The notes: a model not told the origin generated them from the sequence alone. A DNA stretch of 64,000 nucleotides from Streptomyces griseoluteus (GCA_000717735.1 JOBE01000020.1:1-64000); one strand, 5' to 3'. Positions 8,055 through 17,779 are shown, numbered from the stretch's first letter. Made by a program: numbers and translations.

Positions 8055-9254
8055 ATGACACAACCGTTCCAGCCGCTCACCGCACGCTCCCGCGAGGAGT
8101 CCCACCGGGCCGCCACACCACTTGAGCTCTTCTTCGACCTGCGTTTCGTGGTCGCGGTCGCCCAGGCGGGCGCGCAGCTCGTGCACGCCGTCGCCGAGAA
8201 CCACACCGGCGAGGGGATCATCAACTACGCGATGATCTTCTTCGCCATCTGGTGGGCCTGGATGAACTTCTCCTGGTTCGCCTCCGCTTACGACAATGAC
8301 GACGTTCTCTACCGGGTCGTCACGTTCGTCCAGATCGCCGGTGTCCTGATCCTCGCCGCGGGCGTCTCCCTGGCCTTCGAGGAGCACGACTTCCTCGTCG
8401 TCTACCTCGGCTACGTCGTCATGCGGCTCGCGCTCGCCACGCAGTGGCTGCGCGCCGCCCACCACGCCACCGACCCCGCCGAGCGGGCGATGTGCCGGCG
8501 GTACGCGGGCGGGGTCGTCGCCGTGCAGATCGGCTGGCTCGCGCTGCTCCTCGCGCCGGAGGGGGCCCGCCCCTGGGTCTTCCTCGTCATGGCGCTGGCC
8601 GAGATGGCCGTCCCCCTGTACGCGGAGAAGAAGAAGCCCAGCAGCTGGCACCCGCACCACATCGCCGAGCGGTACGGCCTGTTCACCATCATCGTGCTCG
8701 GCGAGACCGTCGCCGCCGCGACCGTCGCCGTGAAGTCCGGCGTCACCGAGCACGACGCCCTCGGCGAGCTGCTGCCGATCGCCGCGGGCGGTCTGCTGCT
8801 CGTCTTCGCCGCCTGGTGGATCTACTTCGTCGTCCCCGCGCACGACCGGCTGACCTCCAGCCGCCAGGGCTTCCTGTGGGGCTACGGCCACTACGTGATC
8901 TTCGCGTCGGCCGCCGCCGTGGGCGCGGGCCTGGAGATCGCCGTGGAGCAGGCCGTGGGCAAGGCGCACATCTCCACGCTCGCCGCCTCGGCGTCGGTGA
9001 CGATCCCGTCGGCGATCTTCCTGCTCTCCGTATGGCTGCTCCACGCGCGCTACTTCAAGGTGGGCCTGGCGCAGCAACTCGTCCTGCCGGTCTCGGCGCT
9101 CCTGATCCTGCTGTGCTCGTTCGCGGGCCACTGGGCGGTCCTGTGCGCCGGCCTGGTCGCGGCGGCCACGGTCGCGGTCGGGGTGACCCTCACGTCCCGG
9201 AACCCGTCGACGCGGGCGGGAGCGGGGGCGGCCGGGACCGGCGGGACCGGCTGA
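8055..9254 (+). CDS. LtrA family membrane protein (low temperature requirement A)
   Basis: A 399-aa polytopic membrane protein with about ten to eleven helices. The N-terminal block TPLELFFDLRFVVAVAQ and the internal ERYGLFTIIVLGETV are LtrA-family signatures. LtrA was named from a Listeria cold-growth mutant; the biochemical function is unknown. The ATG at 8055 places the ELFFDL motif at residue 23, as expected. It is transcribed divergently from the oxidoreductase operon across about 130 bp. The tail after residue 385 is Ala/Gly-rich. Confidence 0.9.
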   Translation: MTQPFQPLTARSREESHRAATPLELFFDLRFVVAVAQAGAQLVHAVAENHTGEGIINYAMIFFAIWWAWMNFSWFASAYDNDDVLYRVVTFVQIAGVLILAAGVSLAFEEHDFLVVYLGYVVMRLALATQWLRAAHHATDPAERAMCRRYAGGVVAVQIGWLALLLAPEGARPWVFLVMALAEMAVPLYAEKKKPSSWHPHHIAERYGLFTIIVLGETVAAATVAVKSGVTEHDALGELLPIAAGGLLLVFAAWWIYFVVPAHDRLTSSRQGFLWGYGHYVIFASAAAVGAGLEIAVEQAVGKAHISTLAASASVTIPSAIFLLSVWLLHARYFKVGLAQQLVLPVSALLILLCSFAGHWAVLCAGLVAAATVAVGVTLTSRNPSTRAGAGAAGTGGTG

Positions 9255-9307
9255 ACTCCCGGCCCGCGCAGGAGCCCCCGGCCCGGTCGCCGTGGTAGGC
9301 AGGGGGC

Positions 9308-10378
9308 ATGACACAGCCCGAGGGGACGGACGGACGGGACTCGATCACCGATGTCGGCGGGCTGCGCGTGGGGCACGCGCGCGTGCCCGGGGGCGGGGCG
9401 CTCAGCGGGACCACCGTGGTGCTGGGCCCTGAGGGCGGGGTCGTCGCCGCCGTGGACGTACGGGGAGGGGGGCCCGGTACGCGGGAGACGGACGCGCTCG
9501 ACCCGAGGAACGTGGTCCAGCGGATCGACGCGGTCGTGCTCACCGGCGGCAGCGCGTACGGCCTGGACGCCGCCGCCGGGGTGATGGCCTGGCTGGAGGA
9601 GCGGCACCGGGGTGTGCGCGTGGGGCCCGATCCGTCCCACGTGGTGCCGGTGGTGCCCGCCGCGTGCGTCTTCGACCTGGGCAGGGGCGGCGACTTCTCG
9701 GCCCGGCCGGACGCGGCGACGGGCCGGGCGGCGGTGGAGGCGGCCGACGCGAGCGGCGACCACGCGCGCGTGGAGACCGGCGCGGTCGGCGCGGGGACGG
9801 GGGCCGTGGTCGGCGGCCTCAGGGGCGGGGTGGGCACGGCGAGCACGGTGCTCGACTCGGGGATCACCGTCGGCGCGCTGGTGGTGGTGAACGCGGTGGG
9901 CTCCGCCGTCGACCCGGCCATGGGCGCGCTGTACGGGAGTTACTTCGCCGACGGCGGCCCGCCCTCCTTCCCCGCGCCCGCGGTGCGCGAGGCGGCGGCG
10001 CGGCGGCTCGCGGAGGCGCGCGCATCGGCCGCCCCTCCCCCGCTGAACACCACGCTCGCCGTCGTCGCGACGGACGCGGTCCTGACCCGCGCCCAGGCGC
10101 AGAAGGTCGCGGGCACGGCACACGACGGCATCGCGCGGGCCCTGCGCCCGGTGCACCTGATGAACGACGGGGACACCGTCTTCGCCCTCGCCACCGGGGT
10201 GCGGGAGCTGCCGGAGGCACCCGGTCCGCTCGCCCTGAACGAGATCCTGGCGGCGGGCGCCGACCTGGTGACCCGGGCGATCGTGCGGGCGGTGCTCGCG
10301 GCGCCCGGAGGCCTTCGCGGGCCGGGCGGCGACTTCCCCTCGTACCGGGAGCTGTACGGATCGGAGCCGGGCCCGTAG
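9308..10378 (+). CDS. P1 family peptidase (DmpA / L-aminopeptidase-D-esterase type)
   Basis: A 356-aa N-terminal-nucleophile hydrolase. It begins SITDVGGLRVGHA, the typical family opening. It contains GTTVVL, LTGGSAYGLDAAAGVM and the processing site region GGVGTAST, where DmpA-type enzymes cleave themselves to expose a Ser/Thr nucleophile. MNDGDTVFALATG near the C-terminus also matches the family. Members hydrolyse N-terminal amino acids from peptides, amides or esters. No signal peptide is present, so it is cytoplasmic. It stands alone 53 nt after the LtrA gene. Confidence 0.9.
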   Translation: MTQPEGTDGRDSITDVGGLRVGHARVPGGGALSGTTVVLGPEGGVVAAVDVRGGGPGTRETDALDPRNVVQRIDAVVLTGGSAYGLDAAAGVMAWLEERHRGVRVGPDPSHVVPVVPAACVFDLGRGGDFSARPDAATGRAAVEAADASGDHARVETGAVGAGTGAVVGGLRGGVGTASTVLDSGITVGALVVVNAVGSAVDPAMGALYGSYFADGGPPSFPAPAVREAAARRLAEARASAAPPPLNTTLAVVATDAVLTRAQAQKVAGTAHDGIARALRPVHLMNDGDTVFALATGVRELPEAPGPLALNEILAAGADLVTRAIVRAVLAAPGGLRGPGGDFPSYRELYGSEPGP

Positions 10379-10536
10379 GTGCCGTGGGCCCAAGGGAGTT
10401 GGGCGGAGGACGGCCCGGCGCGGCGGGAACTTCGCCCGGGCGTCCTTCGTTTTCCGGAACCCCGGACACGATGTCAGACCCAGGGACTACGTTAAGCAAG
10501 CACCAAGTGACATGCGGCGACGGCCTGGAGACCCTC

Positions 10537-11319
10537 TTGAACGATCCGCAGGATCCTCACGATCCGTACGAGACGACCGAGACGCACGTTGAGCGACTCC
10601 TCGGACGGGCGCTCAACTCCTTCGACCTGCCCGACTCCACCGTCGAGCGCCTCGGCACGGCGCTCGCCCACTCCAGCGCGCTGTACTCCTCGCACCACAG
10701 CGCGTCGCTGCACCGCTCCACCTACCGCCACACGTATCTGCTCGGCGACGGCAGCGCGCTCTCCCTCTGGGAGCTCACGCACAACGCCGGCCGGGGCGGC
10801 GCCGAGCAGCACGAGGTGTACGCCGAGGAGTCGGAGGCCCGGCTCGCCGCCTCCCGTCTTCCGATCGGACCGCTGCCGGGCTGGAGCGCGGAGCGCTCCG
10901 ACGGCCGCGCCCTCGACGAGGACGAGGACGACGACATGGCCCTGCTGAGTGCCCTCCTCGCCCGCCCGATACCCGCCCAGCCCCGGATGTACGTACCGGA
11001 CAACTCCGCCGACCACGCGCGCCGCGTCCTGCGGCGCGCGGAGAACGCGGACCGGCCGGGAGAGCGGACGGCCCGCCGGCTCAGACTGGCCTTCGCGCAC
11101 CACATCACGCAGGCCTTCGGACGTCACTGCCCGGTGGAGGGGGGCCGGGACGCCGGCTTCACGCTCTACGAGCACCAGTTCCTGCTGCTCGACGGAAGCG
11201 AGGTCAGCCTCTGGGAGGTCGAGCACACGTCGACGCCGGACGGCCGTCACATGTGCGAGGTGTACGAGTCCGAGAGCGCGGCCCGCGAGGCGATGGAGTC
11301 CCGCTCCCGGGTCCGCTGA
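10537..11319 (+). CDS. DUF6227-type protein, likely TTG start
   Basis: About 260 aa, soluble, no signal peptide. Two related halves are visible: residues around TYLLGDGSALSLWELTHN and FLLLDGSEVSLWEVEHT are clear internal repeats, each followed by an HEVY/CEVY box. An Asp/Glu tract lies between them. The content matches a Streptomyces family annotated DUF6227; function unknown. I prefer TTG at 10537 because GGAG lies 6 nt upstream and the protein then starts NDPQDPHDPYE. An ATG at 10471 in frame would add 22 residues without a ribosome site. Confidence 0.72.
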   Translation: MNDPQDPHDPYETTETHVERLLGRALNSFDLPDSTVERLGTALAHSSALYSSHHSASLHRSTYRHTYLLGDGSALSLWELTHNAGRGGAEQHEVYAEESEARLAASRLPIGPLPGWSAERSDGRALDEDEDDDMALLSALLARPIPAQPRMYVPDNSADHARRVLRRAENADRPGERTARRLRLAFAHHITQAFGRHCPVEGGRDAGFTLYEHQFLLLDGSEVSLWEVEHTSTPDGRHMCEVYESESAAREAMESRSRVR

Positions 11320-11356
11320 CGCCCCGCACGCGCGGGTCACGTGTGCTCGTCCGTTT

Positions 11357-11388
11357 CCCGTGCCGGTCCCAGGTCAGACCGGCACGGG
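11357..11388. terminator. Bidirectional terminator between convergent genes
   Basis: A perfect 12-bp stem CCCGTGCCGGTC / GACCGGCACGGG with an 8-nt loop. It lies between the converging DUF6227-type gene and the glycosyltransferase gene, and overlaps the stop codon of the latter. Confidence 0.65.
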
Positions 11389-12462
11389 GACGGCGGCCTC
11401 GGCGAGCCGGTCGGCCGCGAAGGCCCGGTTGGCGCGGGTCTGTTCGCGGTGGGCCGCGGGCAGGTCGGGCAGGGCGAGCAGCCGGTCGCAGGCGGCGAGG
11501 GAGGCCGCGTGGTCACCGACCCAGTACGCGGTGATCGAGTACTCGAAGAGCAGCCCCCACCGGTACACCCACGGCTGGGTGAAGAGCAGGTCCTCGGGCG
11601 GCTCACGGTCCAGGACCGCGCAGACGACGGCGTGTGCGGCCTGGTGGCGGTTCATCTTCCGAAGCCGGGCCGCCAGCTCGTAACAGGCCTCAAGGCGTCC
11701 CGGGCGTGACTCCCAGGCGCGCGAGAGGGCGTCCATCGCGGCGGGCCAGTCGCCGGACTCGGCGCGCAGGACGCCGGACTGGAGCAGCGAGTAGTAGACC
11801 TCCTCGCCCCAGCCGCCCATGGTCGCGCGCCGTTCGTAGAGGGCGACGGCCTCGTCGGTCCGGCCCATGTCACGCAGGGTCTGGGCGAGATAGAAGACCG
11901 TACGGGGGTTGCCGGGGTCCCGTTCCAGCTCGGCGCCCAGGAGCCGGGCGTCGCGCTCGAACTTGTCGTGGCGTGAGCCTCCGTCGGCGTAGTCCTCGAT
12001 GACGAGGGCGTCCAGGTTCTCCTGGACGTGGTCCCGGTCGGCCGTCAGGTACTCATGGGTGACCCCCTCGTACCGCCACGGCAGATCCCCCCTGACCAGG
12101 CGTTTGATCCGGTACTCCAGGGCGCCCTCGTGGCGGATCATGTACGCGTCGGCGGTGAGCGGGGGCAGTGGGCCCTCCTGCCGGAGGACGAGGTCGGCGT
12201 CGAGCAGCAGCAGGTGACGGGCGCGGCCACGGGCGTGCGCGATGTTCAGGCTCCGGTTGTGGCCGAAGTTCACCCACGGCTCCTCGCGCAGCTCGCCGGG
12301 GATGCCGGCGAGGGCGGTCCTGATCAGGTCCTGGGTCCCGTCGGTGGACCCGGTGTCCGAGATGACCCAGGTGTCCACGAGATCGCGGACGGAGGCGAGG
12401 CAGCGCTCGATGACGGCGGCCTCGTTCTTGACGATCATGCACAGGCAGATGGACGGCTGCAC
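11374..12462 (-). CDS. Family 2 glycosyltransferase with TPR-like C-terminus
   Basis: A 362-aa cytoplasmic protein. The N-terminal GT-A domain has ICLCMIVKNEAAVIERCL and DTWVISDTGSTDGTQDL, the SunS/WaaE-like nucleotide-binding start, then LLLLDADLVL, a DxD-like motif. The last ~170 residues contain tandem helical repeats (RTVFYLAQTLRDMGRTDEAVALYERRA; YSLLQSGVLRAESGDWPAAMDALSRA) resembling TPRs. The GTG at 12462 begins three residues before the first strand; a longer frame to 12621 would add low-complexity sequence. It stands alone and its acceptor is unknown. Confidence 0.82.
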   Translation of the reverse strand: MQPSICLCMIVKNEAAVIERCLASVRDLVDTWVISDTGSTDGTQDLIRTALAGIPGELREEPWVNFGHNRSLNIAHARGRARHLLLLDADLVLRQEGPLPPLTADAYMIRHEGALEYRIKRLVRGDLPWRYEGVTHEYLTADRDHVQENLDALVIEDYADGGSRHDKFERDARLLGAELERDPGNPRTVFYLAQTLRDMGRTDEAVALYERRATMGGWGEEVYYSLLQSGVLRAESGDWPAAMDALSRAWESRPGRLEACYELAARLRKMNRHQAAHAVVCAVLDREPPEDLLFTQPWVYRWGLLFEYSITAYWVGDHAASLAACDRLLALPDLPAAHREQTRANRAFAADRLAEAAVPVPV

Positions 12463-12741
12463 GGCAACACCACTTCCGGTGGGGGCGGGAGGAGCTGGCG
12501 GGTGCGCGACGCTACGTATGCCGGGCGGGGGCGCGGTGTCGGCGCGCCGACAGGCGGTCCGGAGTTCGCCTTCGCGTACGCGTCCATTGAGACAGTCGCG
12601 ATACGCCATGGCGTTATCCATGCCGCCAGGCCGTCAAGCATTCGCAGGTGCGATCCGATGTTCCGATGACGGGAGTGAGGATCCGCTCCCACTCGATCGC
12701 ACTCGCACCGGTCGCAGAGCCGGTGGAGGAAGGAGCATTGC

Positions 12742-13845
12742 ATGCGTCCTGATGCCAGGACCAGGTCCCCGCTCGGCCCGCTGCCCCGCCGTCGCGCATG
12801 GGTCGGCGGCGGTGCCATCGCCTCGGTCGCCCTCGTGCTCACCGGCTTCGCCTCGCCCGCGATGGCGGCCACGCGGGCGGAGTCTCCCGCGATGGGAGCC
12901 CCCGGTGTGGCGGTCGCAGGACCGTCGACCGGCGACCCCTGCGAGGCGCGGCCTCCGCACCACCCGGACGGCCCGCCGCAGCACCACCAGGACGGCCCGC
13001 CCCCGCACCACCAGGGCGGCCCGCCCCCGCGGGGCGGCGGCCTCGGGGAGTTCCTGGACCAGCAGGTCCAGCCCCTGGTGGAGGGCCACGGGGTCCGCGC
13101 CGCGCACGCGGCGGCACCGGCCGGAGGCGACGAGTGCAAGCCGGGACCGACAGGCCCGACGGGTCCGACCGGACCCACCGGCCCGACCGGACCTACCGGC
13201 GGCACGGGTGCGACCGGCGCTACTGGCCCCACCGGTCCCACGGGCCCGACGGGTCCCGGCGGCGGTGGCACGGGCCCGACGGGTGCGACGGGTGCGACCG
13301 GCCCCACCGGTCCCACGGGCCCGACGGGTCCCGGCGGCGGTGCCACGGGCGCGACGGGTGCCACGGGTGCCACGGGTGCCACGGGTGCCACGGGCCCCAC
13401 CGGTCCCACGGGTGCCACCGGGGCCACCGGCCCGGCCGGACCCTGCAATGACGTCGACGCCTATGAGCCGAACGCGAGCAACGAGGTCAAGGGCGTGGTC
13501 TCCAACGGGGTCACGTATGCCGGGATCAGGCAGAACAGGCCCACCGCAACCCCCTTCGTCTGGTACGACCTCACCGACGGAGACCCGAACAACAGCTATC
13601 CGGCCGACGCCTGCTCCGTAGCGGTCTCCTCGCAGGCCAACGACGTCTCGATCCAGGTGCTGACCACCGGCGGCGAGGTGTACGAGACCATGTGCACCGT
13701 GCAGAACGCCCCGGACGCGCTCGTGTGCAATGAAGTGTGGACGCCGCTCGTCAGCCCCTCGCCGGGCGACCTGAGGCGGCTGAAGGACAAGACCGGCAAG
13801 AGCGGCGACATGCCCCGCATCCCGGCGGCCGTGAAGAACAGCTGA
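12742..13845 (+). CDS. Secreted collagen-like protein
   Basis: A 367-aa protein. A strong AGGAAGGAG site precedes the ATG. The signal peptide has an arginine-rich n-region, a hydrophobic core (about 20-37) and an [11 protein letters not shown] cleavage site. A His/Pro-rich stretch follows (repeats of HHPDGPP and HHQDGPP, about 72-100). About residues 134-233 are roughly 33 Gly-X-Y triplets, mostly GPT and GAT, broken by GPGGGG interruptions. The C-terminal ~130 residues form a compact globular domain with four or five cysteines. Threonine-rich triplets suggest helix stabilisation without hydroxyproline, possibly with O-glycosylation. It probably forms trimeric surface filaments; binding partner unknown. 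Confidence 0.85.
   Translation: MRPDARTRSPLGPLPRRRAWVGGGAIASVALVLTGFASPAMAATRAESPAMGAPGVAVAGPSTGDPCEARPPHHPDGPPQHHQDGPPPHHQGGPPPRGGGLGEFLDQQVQPLVEGHGVRAAHAAAPAGGDECKPGPTGPTGPTGPTGPTGPTGGTGATGATGPTGPTGPTGPGGGGTGPTGATGATGPTGPTGPTGPGGGATGATGATGATGATGATGPTGPTGATGATGPAGPCNDVDAYEPNASNEVKGVVSNGVTYAGIRQNRPTATPFVWYDLTDGDPNNSYPADACSVAVSSQANDVSIQVLTTGGEVYETMCTVQNAPDALVCNEVWTPLVSPSPGDLRRLKDKTGKSGDMPRIPAAVKNS
13134..13443 (+). repeat. Collagen-type Gly-X-Y coding repeat
   Basis: The DNA is a near-tandem array of 9-nt units such as GGTCCGACC and GGTGCCACG encoding GPT and GAT triplets. Two longer copies (about 13216-13263 and 13297-13338) are almost identical, so the tract probably changes length by slippage or recombination. 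Confidence 0.85.
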
Positions 13846-13872
13846 CGGGCCGTATCGGTTCGGGACACGCCT

Positions 13873-13907
13873 GAGGGGCGGTGCGCTCGCGGTACGCACC
13901 GCCCCTC
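13873..13907. terminator. Bidirectional terminator between collagen-like gene and fruA
   Basis: A perfect 13-bp stem GAGGGGCGGTGCG / CGCACCGCCCCTC with a 9-nt loop lies between the converging stop codons of the collagen-like gene and fruA. Confidence 0.7.
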
Positions 13908-13939
13908 TTGCCGGGCCCCTCCTGTCCGGGGGCCGGGGG

Positions 13940-16066
13940 TCAGGCCGCCACGGTCACCTTGGTGCCGGCCTGGGTCTCGCGGTTCGCGGGCTCGCCCTCC
14001 GGGGTGGTCTTCCGCGCCCCCTTGAGGAGGATCACGAGACCGGCGCTCACCACCGTGCCCGCCGCGATCGCGAGCAGGTAGAGGAACGGGTTGCCGATCA
14101 GCGGGATCACGAACGCGCCGCCGTGGGGGGCGCGCAGGGTGCACTCGAAGGCCATCGAGAGGGCGCCGGTGACCGCGCCGCCCGCCATCGCCGCCGGGAT
14201 GACCCGCAGCGGGTCGGCCGCGGCGAAGGGGATCGCGCCCTCGGTGATGAACGAGGCCCCGAGGACCCAGGCCGCCTTGCCGTTCTCGCGTTCCGTCCTG
14301 GTGAAGAGCCTGCCCCGGACGGTCGTCGCGAGGGCCATCGCGAGCGGCGGGACCATGCCGGCGGCCATCACGGCGGCCATGACCTTGAGGGAACCCTCGT
14401 TGGGGGTGGCGAGGCCGCCGACGGCGAAGGCGTACGCGACCTTGTTGAGCGGGCCTCCGAGGTCGAAGCACATCATCAGGCCGAGGATCACGCCCAGGAT
14501 GATCGCGTTGGCGCCGGAGAGACCGGACAGCCAGTCGGTCAGCGCCTTCTGGAGGCTCGCGATCGGCTTGCCGATCACGAGGAACATCATGAAGCCGACG
14601 ACGACCGACGACAGCAGCGGGATCACGACCACGGGCATGATGCCCCGCAGCGCCGCGGGCACTCTCGCCTTCTGGATGGCGAGGACGGTGCCGCCCGCGA
14701 TCAGTCCGGCGGCGAGGCCGCCCAGGAACCCGGCGTTGACGGTGAGGGCGATCGAGCCGCCCACGAAGCCGGGGACGAGACCCGGCCGGTCGGCCATCCC
14801 GTACGAGATGTAGCCGGCGAGGACCGGGACGAGGAAGGCGAACGCCAGCCCGCCGATCTGGAACATCAGGGCGGCCCAGGAGTCGGCCTGGCCCCAGGCG
14901 AAGTGCTCGGCGACGGACGGCGCCTTGTCGATGTCGTAGCCGCCGATGGCGAAGCCGAGGGCGATGAGGAGACCGCCGGCGGCGACGAACGGGACCATGT
15001 AACTGACGCCGGACATGAGCCACTTGCGGAGTCTGGTGCCGTAGCCCTCGTCCGGCGTGCCCGCGTTCTCGACGGGGGTCCCGGGCGTGGCGGGGGCGGA
15101 GGCCTCGCCGCGTTCGGCCTTGCCGCGGACCTCGGCGATCAGTTCGGCGGGGCGGCTGATGCCCGCCTTGACTCCGACGTCGACGGTCGGCTTTCCGGCG
15201 AACCGTTCCTTCTCGCGTACGGGCACGTCGTGGGCGAAGATCACGCCGTCGGCGGCGGCGACGACGGCCGGGTCGAGCCGGGTGAAGCCGGCGGATCCCT
15301 GCGTCTCCACGACGAGTTCGACGCCGGCCGCCTGCCCGGCCTTCTCCAGGGACTCGGCGGCCATGTAGGTATGAGCGATACCGGTGGGGCAGGAGGTGAC
15401 GGCCACGATCCGGAACGGCTCTTCTCCCCCACCCCGCCCCTTCCCGGAACGGGGGGCTCCCCCCAGCCCCCCGGCGGCACCAGGCGCACCGGCGGCTTCG
15501 CCGCCAGGCGCCGGTGGCGCCTCGGCGACAGATGCCTCCTGGCCCACCGGCGCCCCACCGGCAGGCGTCTCCTCGACCTCTGGCGCCTCGGCGGCCGGCA
15601 GGACCTCGGGAGCCTGTTGCGGCTCCTGCTCGCCCGCGATCAGTGCCGCCGCGGCCGCCGGTGAGGTCGCCGATCGCAGGGCGTGGGTGAACTCCTCGTC
15701 CATCAGGTGGCGGGCCAGGGAGGAGAGGATCGTCAGGTGGGCGTCGTCCGCGCCCGCCGGGGCGGCGATCAGGAAGATCAGGTCCGCCGGGCCGTCCGGG
15801 GCGCCGAAGTCGACGCCGGCGGCCGAGCGGCCGAAGGCGAGGGTCGGCTCGGTGACATGGGCGCTGCGGCAGTGCGGGATGCCGATGCCGCCGTCGAGGC
15901 CGGTCGGCATCTGCGCCTCGCGTGCCGCGACGTCCGCGAGAAAGCCGTCCAGGTCGGTCACCCGGCCGAGGGCGACCATGCGCTCGGCGAGGAGGCGGGC
16001 CGCCGCTTCCTTGGTGTCGACGGACAGGTCGAGGTCGACCAGGTCCGCGGTGATCATCCTGCTCAT
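13940..16066 (-). CDS. fruA: Fructose PTS permease, EIIABC fusion
   Basis: A 708-aa PTS transporter that imports fructose as fructose 1-phosphate. EIIA (residues 1-150) has the phosphorylated histidine in GIGIPHCRS (His65). An Ala/Pro/Glu linker follows. EIIB begins near residue 220 with the phosphocysteine in TSCPTGIAHTY (Cys226). EIIC (about 350-690) is a membrane domain with GGLLIALGFAIGG, LGGPLNKVAYAF and FITEGAIPFAAADP. The start overlaps the fruK stop by 4 nt (ATGA), so translation is coupled. The fused EIIABC layout is normal for Streptomyces FruA. Confidence 0.95.
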   Translation of the reverse strand: MSRMITADLVDLDLSVDTKEAAARLLAERMVALGRVTDLDGFLADVAAREAQMPTGLDGGIGIPHCRSAHVTEPTLAFGRSAAGVDFGAPDGPADLIFLIAAPAGADDAHLTILSSLARHLMDEEFTHALRSATSPAAAAALIAGEQEPQQAPEVLPAAEAPEVEETPAGGAPVGQEASVAEAPPAPGGEAAGAPGAAGGLGGAPRSGKGRGGGEEPFRIVAVTSCPTGIAHTYMAAESLEKAGQAAGVELVVETQGSAGFTRLDPAVVAAADGVIFAHDVPVREKERFAGKPTVDVGVKAGISRPAELIAEVRGKAERGEASAPATPGTPVENAGTPDEGYGTRLRKWLMSGVSYMVPFVAAGGLLIALGFAIGGYDIDKAPSVAEHFAWGQADSWAALMFQIGGLAFAFLVPVLAGYISYGMADRPGLVPGFVGGSIALTVNAGFLGGLAAGLIAGGTVLAIQKARVPAALRGIMPVVVIPLLSSVVVGFMMFLVIGKPIASLQKALTDWLSGLSGANAIILGVILGLMMCFDLGGPLNKVAYAFAVGGLATPNEGSLKVMAAVMAAGMVPPLAMALATTVRGRLFTRTERENGKAAWVLGASFITEGAIPFAAADPLRVIPAAMAGGAVTGALSMAFECTLRAPHGGAFVIPLIGNPFLYLLAIAAGTVVSAGLVILLKGARKTTPEGEPANRETQAGTKVTVAA

Positions 16067-17016
16067 CGCGGGCTCCCTTGCTCGCTGAGGGTGAGGTCCA
16101 GGGGGACGTCGGAGGTCACCGTGACCGCCGACGGGTTCAGGTCGCCCGGCGTGGGCATCTCGCTGCCGGGCAGCTGGACGGCGGCGGCGCCGTGGGCGAC
16201 GGCCGCGGCCAGGGCCTCGGGGCCCTCGCCGCCGGTCGCGAGGAAGCCGGCGAGGGAGGCGTCGCCCGCGCCGACGTCGGAGCGGATCACGGCGACGGGC
16301 GCGTGGCCGTACCAGGTGCCGGCCGCCGAGACGAGGAGCTGGCCGTCCGCGCCGAGGCTGGCGAGGACGGCGCCCGCGCCGAGTCCGCGCAGCTCCTCCG
16401 CGGCCTTGACCGCGTCGCCGACGGTGAGGAGGGGGCGGCCGACGGCCTCCGCCAGTTCGTCGGCGTTGGGCTTGACGACGTCCGGGCGGGCGGCGAGGGC
16501 CGCGAGCAGGGACGGCCCGGAGGTGTCGAGGGCGATCCGGGCCCCGGCGCCGTGGGCGCGGGTGACGAGCCGGGCGTACCACTCGGGTGCGAGGCCGCGC
16601 GGGAGGCTGCCGCAGCAGGCGATCCAGTCGGCGGCGGTGGAGTACGCGCCGACGGTTGCGAGGATCGTCTCCGACTCCTCGTCCGTCAGCTCCGGGCCGG
16701 GCGCGTTGACCTTCGTCAGGGTCCCGTCCGGTTCGGCGAGCGCGATGTTGGAGCGGGTCTGTCCGGCGACCGGGACCGGGGCGACCTCGATGCCCTGGCC
16801 GGCGAGCAGCTGGGCGACGAGCGCGCCCGGGGCTCCGCCGAGGGGCACGACGGCGACGGTGCGGTGTCCGGCGGCGGCGACGGCCCGGGAGACGTTGACG
16901 CCCTTGCCGCCGGGGTCGACGCGTTCGGCGCCGGCGCGCAGCACCTCGCCGCGTTCCAGGGCCGGGACCTCGTACGTCCGGTCCAGGGAGGGGTTGGGGG
17001 TGACCGTGAGGATCAT
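16063..17016 (-). CDS. fruK: 1-phosphofructokinase
   Basis: A 317-aa PfkB-family kinase that converts fructose 1-phosphate to fructose 1,6-bisphosphate. It starts MILTVTPNPSLDRTYEV, the usual opening. It carries PGGKGVNVSRA, the sugar-binding signature, and SDVGAGDASLAGFL, the ATP/anion hole with the catalytic Asp. It overlaps both fruR and fruA by 4 nt, forming a fully coupled operon. Tagatose-6-phosphate kinase is the nearest alternative, but the fruA and fruR neighbours decide for FruK. Confidence 0.95.
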   Translation of the reverse strand: MILTVTPNPSLDRTYEVPALERGEVLRAGAERVDPGGKGVNVSRAVAAAGHRTVAVVPLGGAPGALVAQLLAGQGIEVAPVPVAGQTRSNIALAEPDGTLTKVNAPGPELTDEESETILATVGAYSTAADWIACCGSLPRGLAPEWYARLVTRAHGAGARIALDTSGPSLLAALAARPDVVKPNADELAEAVGRPLLTVGDAVKAAEELRGLGAGAVLASLGADGQLLVSAAGTWYGHAPVAVIRSDVGAGDASLAGFLATGGEGPEALAAAVAHGAAAVQLPGSEMPTPGDLNPSAVTVTSDVPLDLTLSEQGSPR

Positions 17017-17774
17017 GCGCGGACGACTTCCGTTCCCGCCGCCTCGATGGCGGCGGCGTCCTCGGGGCTGAGGCCGCTGTCGGTGATGAGCAGGTCGACG
17101 TGGGTCAGGTCGCCGAAGCGGGCGAAGTGCTCCTGGCCGTGCTTGGCGGAGTCGGCGAGGAGGACGACCCGGCGGGCGGCGGCGATCACGGCCCGCTTGA
17201 CGGCCGCCTCCGCGAGGTCGGGGGTGGTGAGTCCGTGCTCGGGCGAGAAGCCGTTGGCGCCGAGGAAGGCGACGTCGGCGCGGATCTCCCCGTACGCCCG
17301 CAGGGCCCAGGCGTCGACGGCGGCGCGGGTGCGGTGCCGTACGCGTCCGCCGACGAGGTGGAGGTCGATGCCGGGGTGGTCGGCGAGCCGGGCGGCGGCC
17401 GGGAGGGCGTGGGTGACGACGGTCAGCGCGCGGTCGAGGGGGAACTCGGCGGCGAGGCGGGCGACGGTCGAGCCGGCGTCGAGGACGACGCTGCCCTCCT
17501 CGGGCAGTTCGGCGAGGGCGGCCCGGGCGATGCGGTCCTTCTCGTCGGCGGCGGTGGACTCGCGTTCGGCGAGGTCGGGCTCGAAGTCGAGCGAGCCGGC
17601 GGGGATGGCGCCGCCGTGCACCCGGCGCACGAGCCCGGCCCGGTCGAGGGCCTTGAGGTCGCGCCGTACGGTCTCGGCGGTGACCTGGAACTCCTCGGCG
17701 AGGGAGAGGACGTCGACGCGTCCGCCCTCGCGGGCGAGCCGCAGAATCTGTTGCTGACGCTCGGGTGCGTACAT
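17013..17774 (-). CDS. fruR: DeoR-family repressor of the fructose operon
   Basis: A 253-aa regulator. The N-terminal winged helix-turn-helix (VDVLSLAEEFQVTAETVRRDL, then VRRVHGGA) is typical of the DeoR family. The C-terminal DeoRC sugar-phosphate sensor contains VLDAGSTVARLA, LVGGRVRHRT and LLADSAKHG. It is first in the fru operon and probably binds its own promoter, releasing when fructose 1-phosphate is present. Near-identical inverted sequence copies lie over its start and 66 bp upstream. Confidence 0.9.
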   Translation of the reverse strand: MYAPERQQQILRLAREGGRVDVLSLAEEFQVTAETVRRDLKALDRAGLVRRVHGGAIPAGSLDFEPDLAERESTAADEKDRIARAALAELPEEGSVVLDAGSTVARLAAEFPLDRALTVVTHALPAAARLADHPGIDLHLVGGRVRHRTRAAVDAWALRAYGEIRADVAFLGANGFSPEHGLTTPDLAEAAVKRAVIAAARRVVLLADSAKHGQEHFARFGDLTHVDLLITDSGLSPEDAAAIEAAGTEVVRA

Positions 17775-17779
17775 GGTTT

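Noticed and set aside
13134..13443. CRISPR-like or minisatellite array
   Set aside because: The repeats are in-frame Gly-X-Y codons of an expressed collagen-like protein, with no spacer structure.
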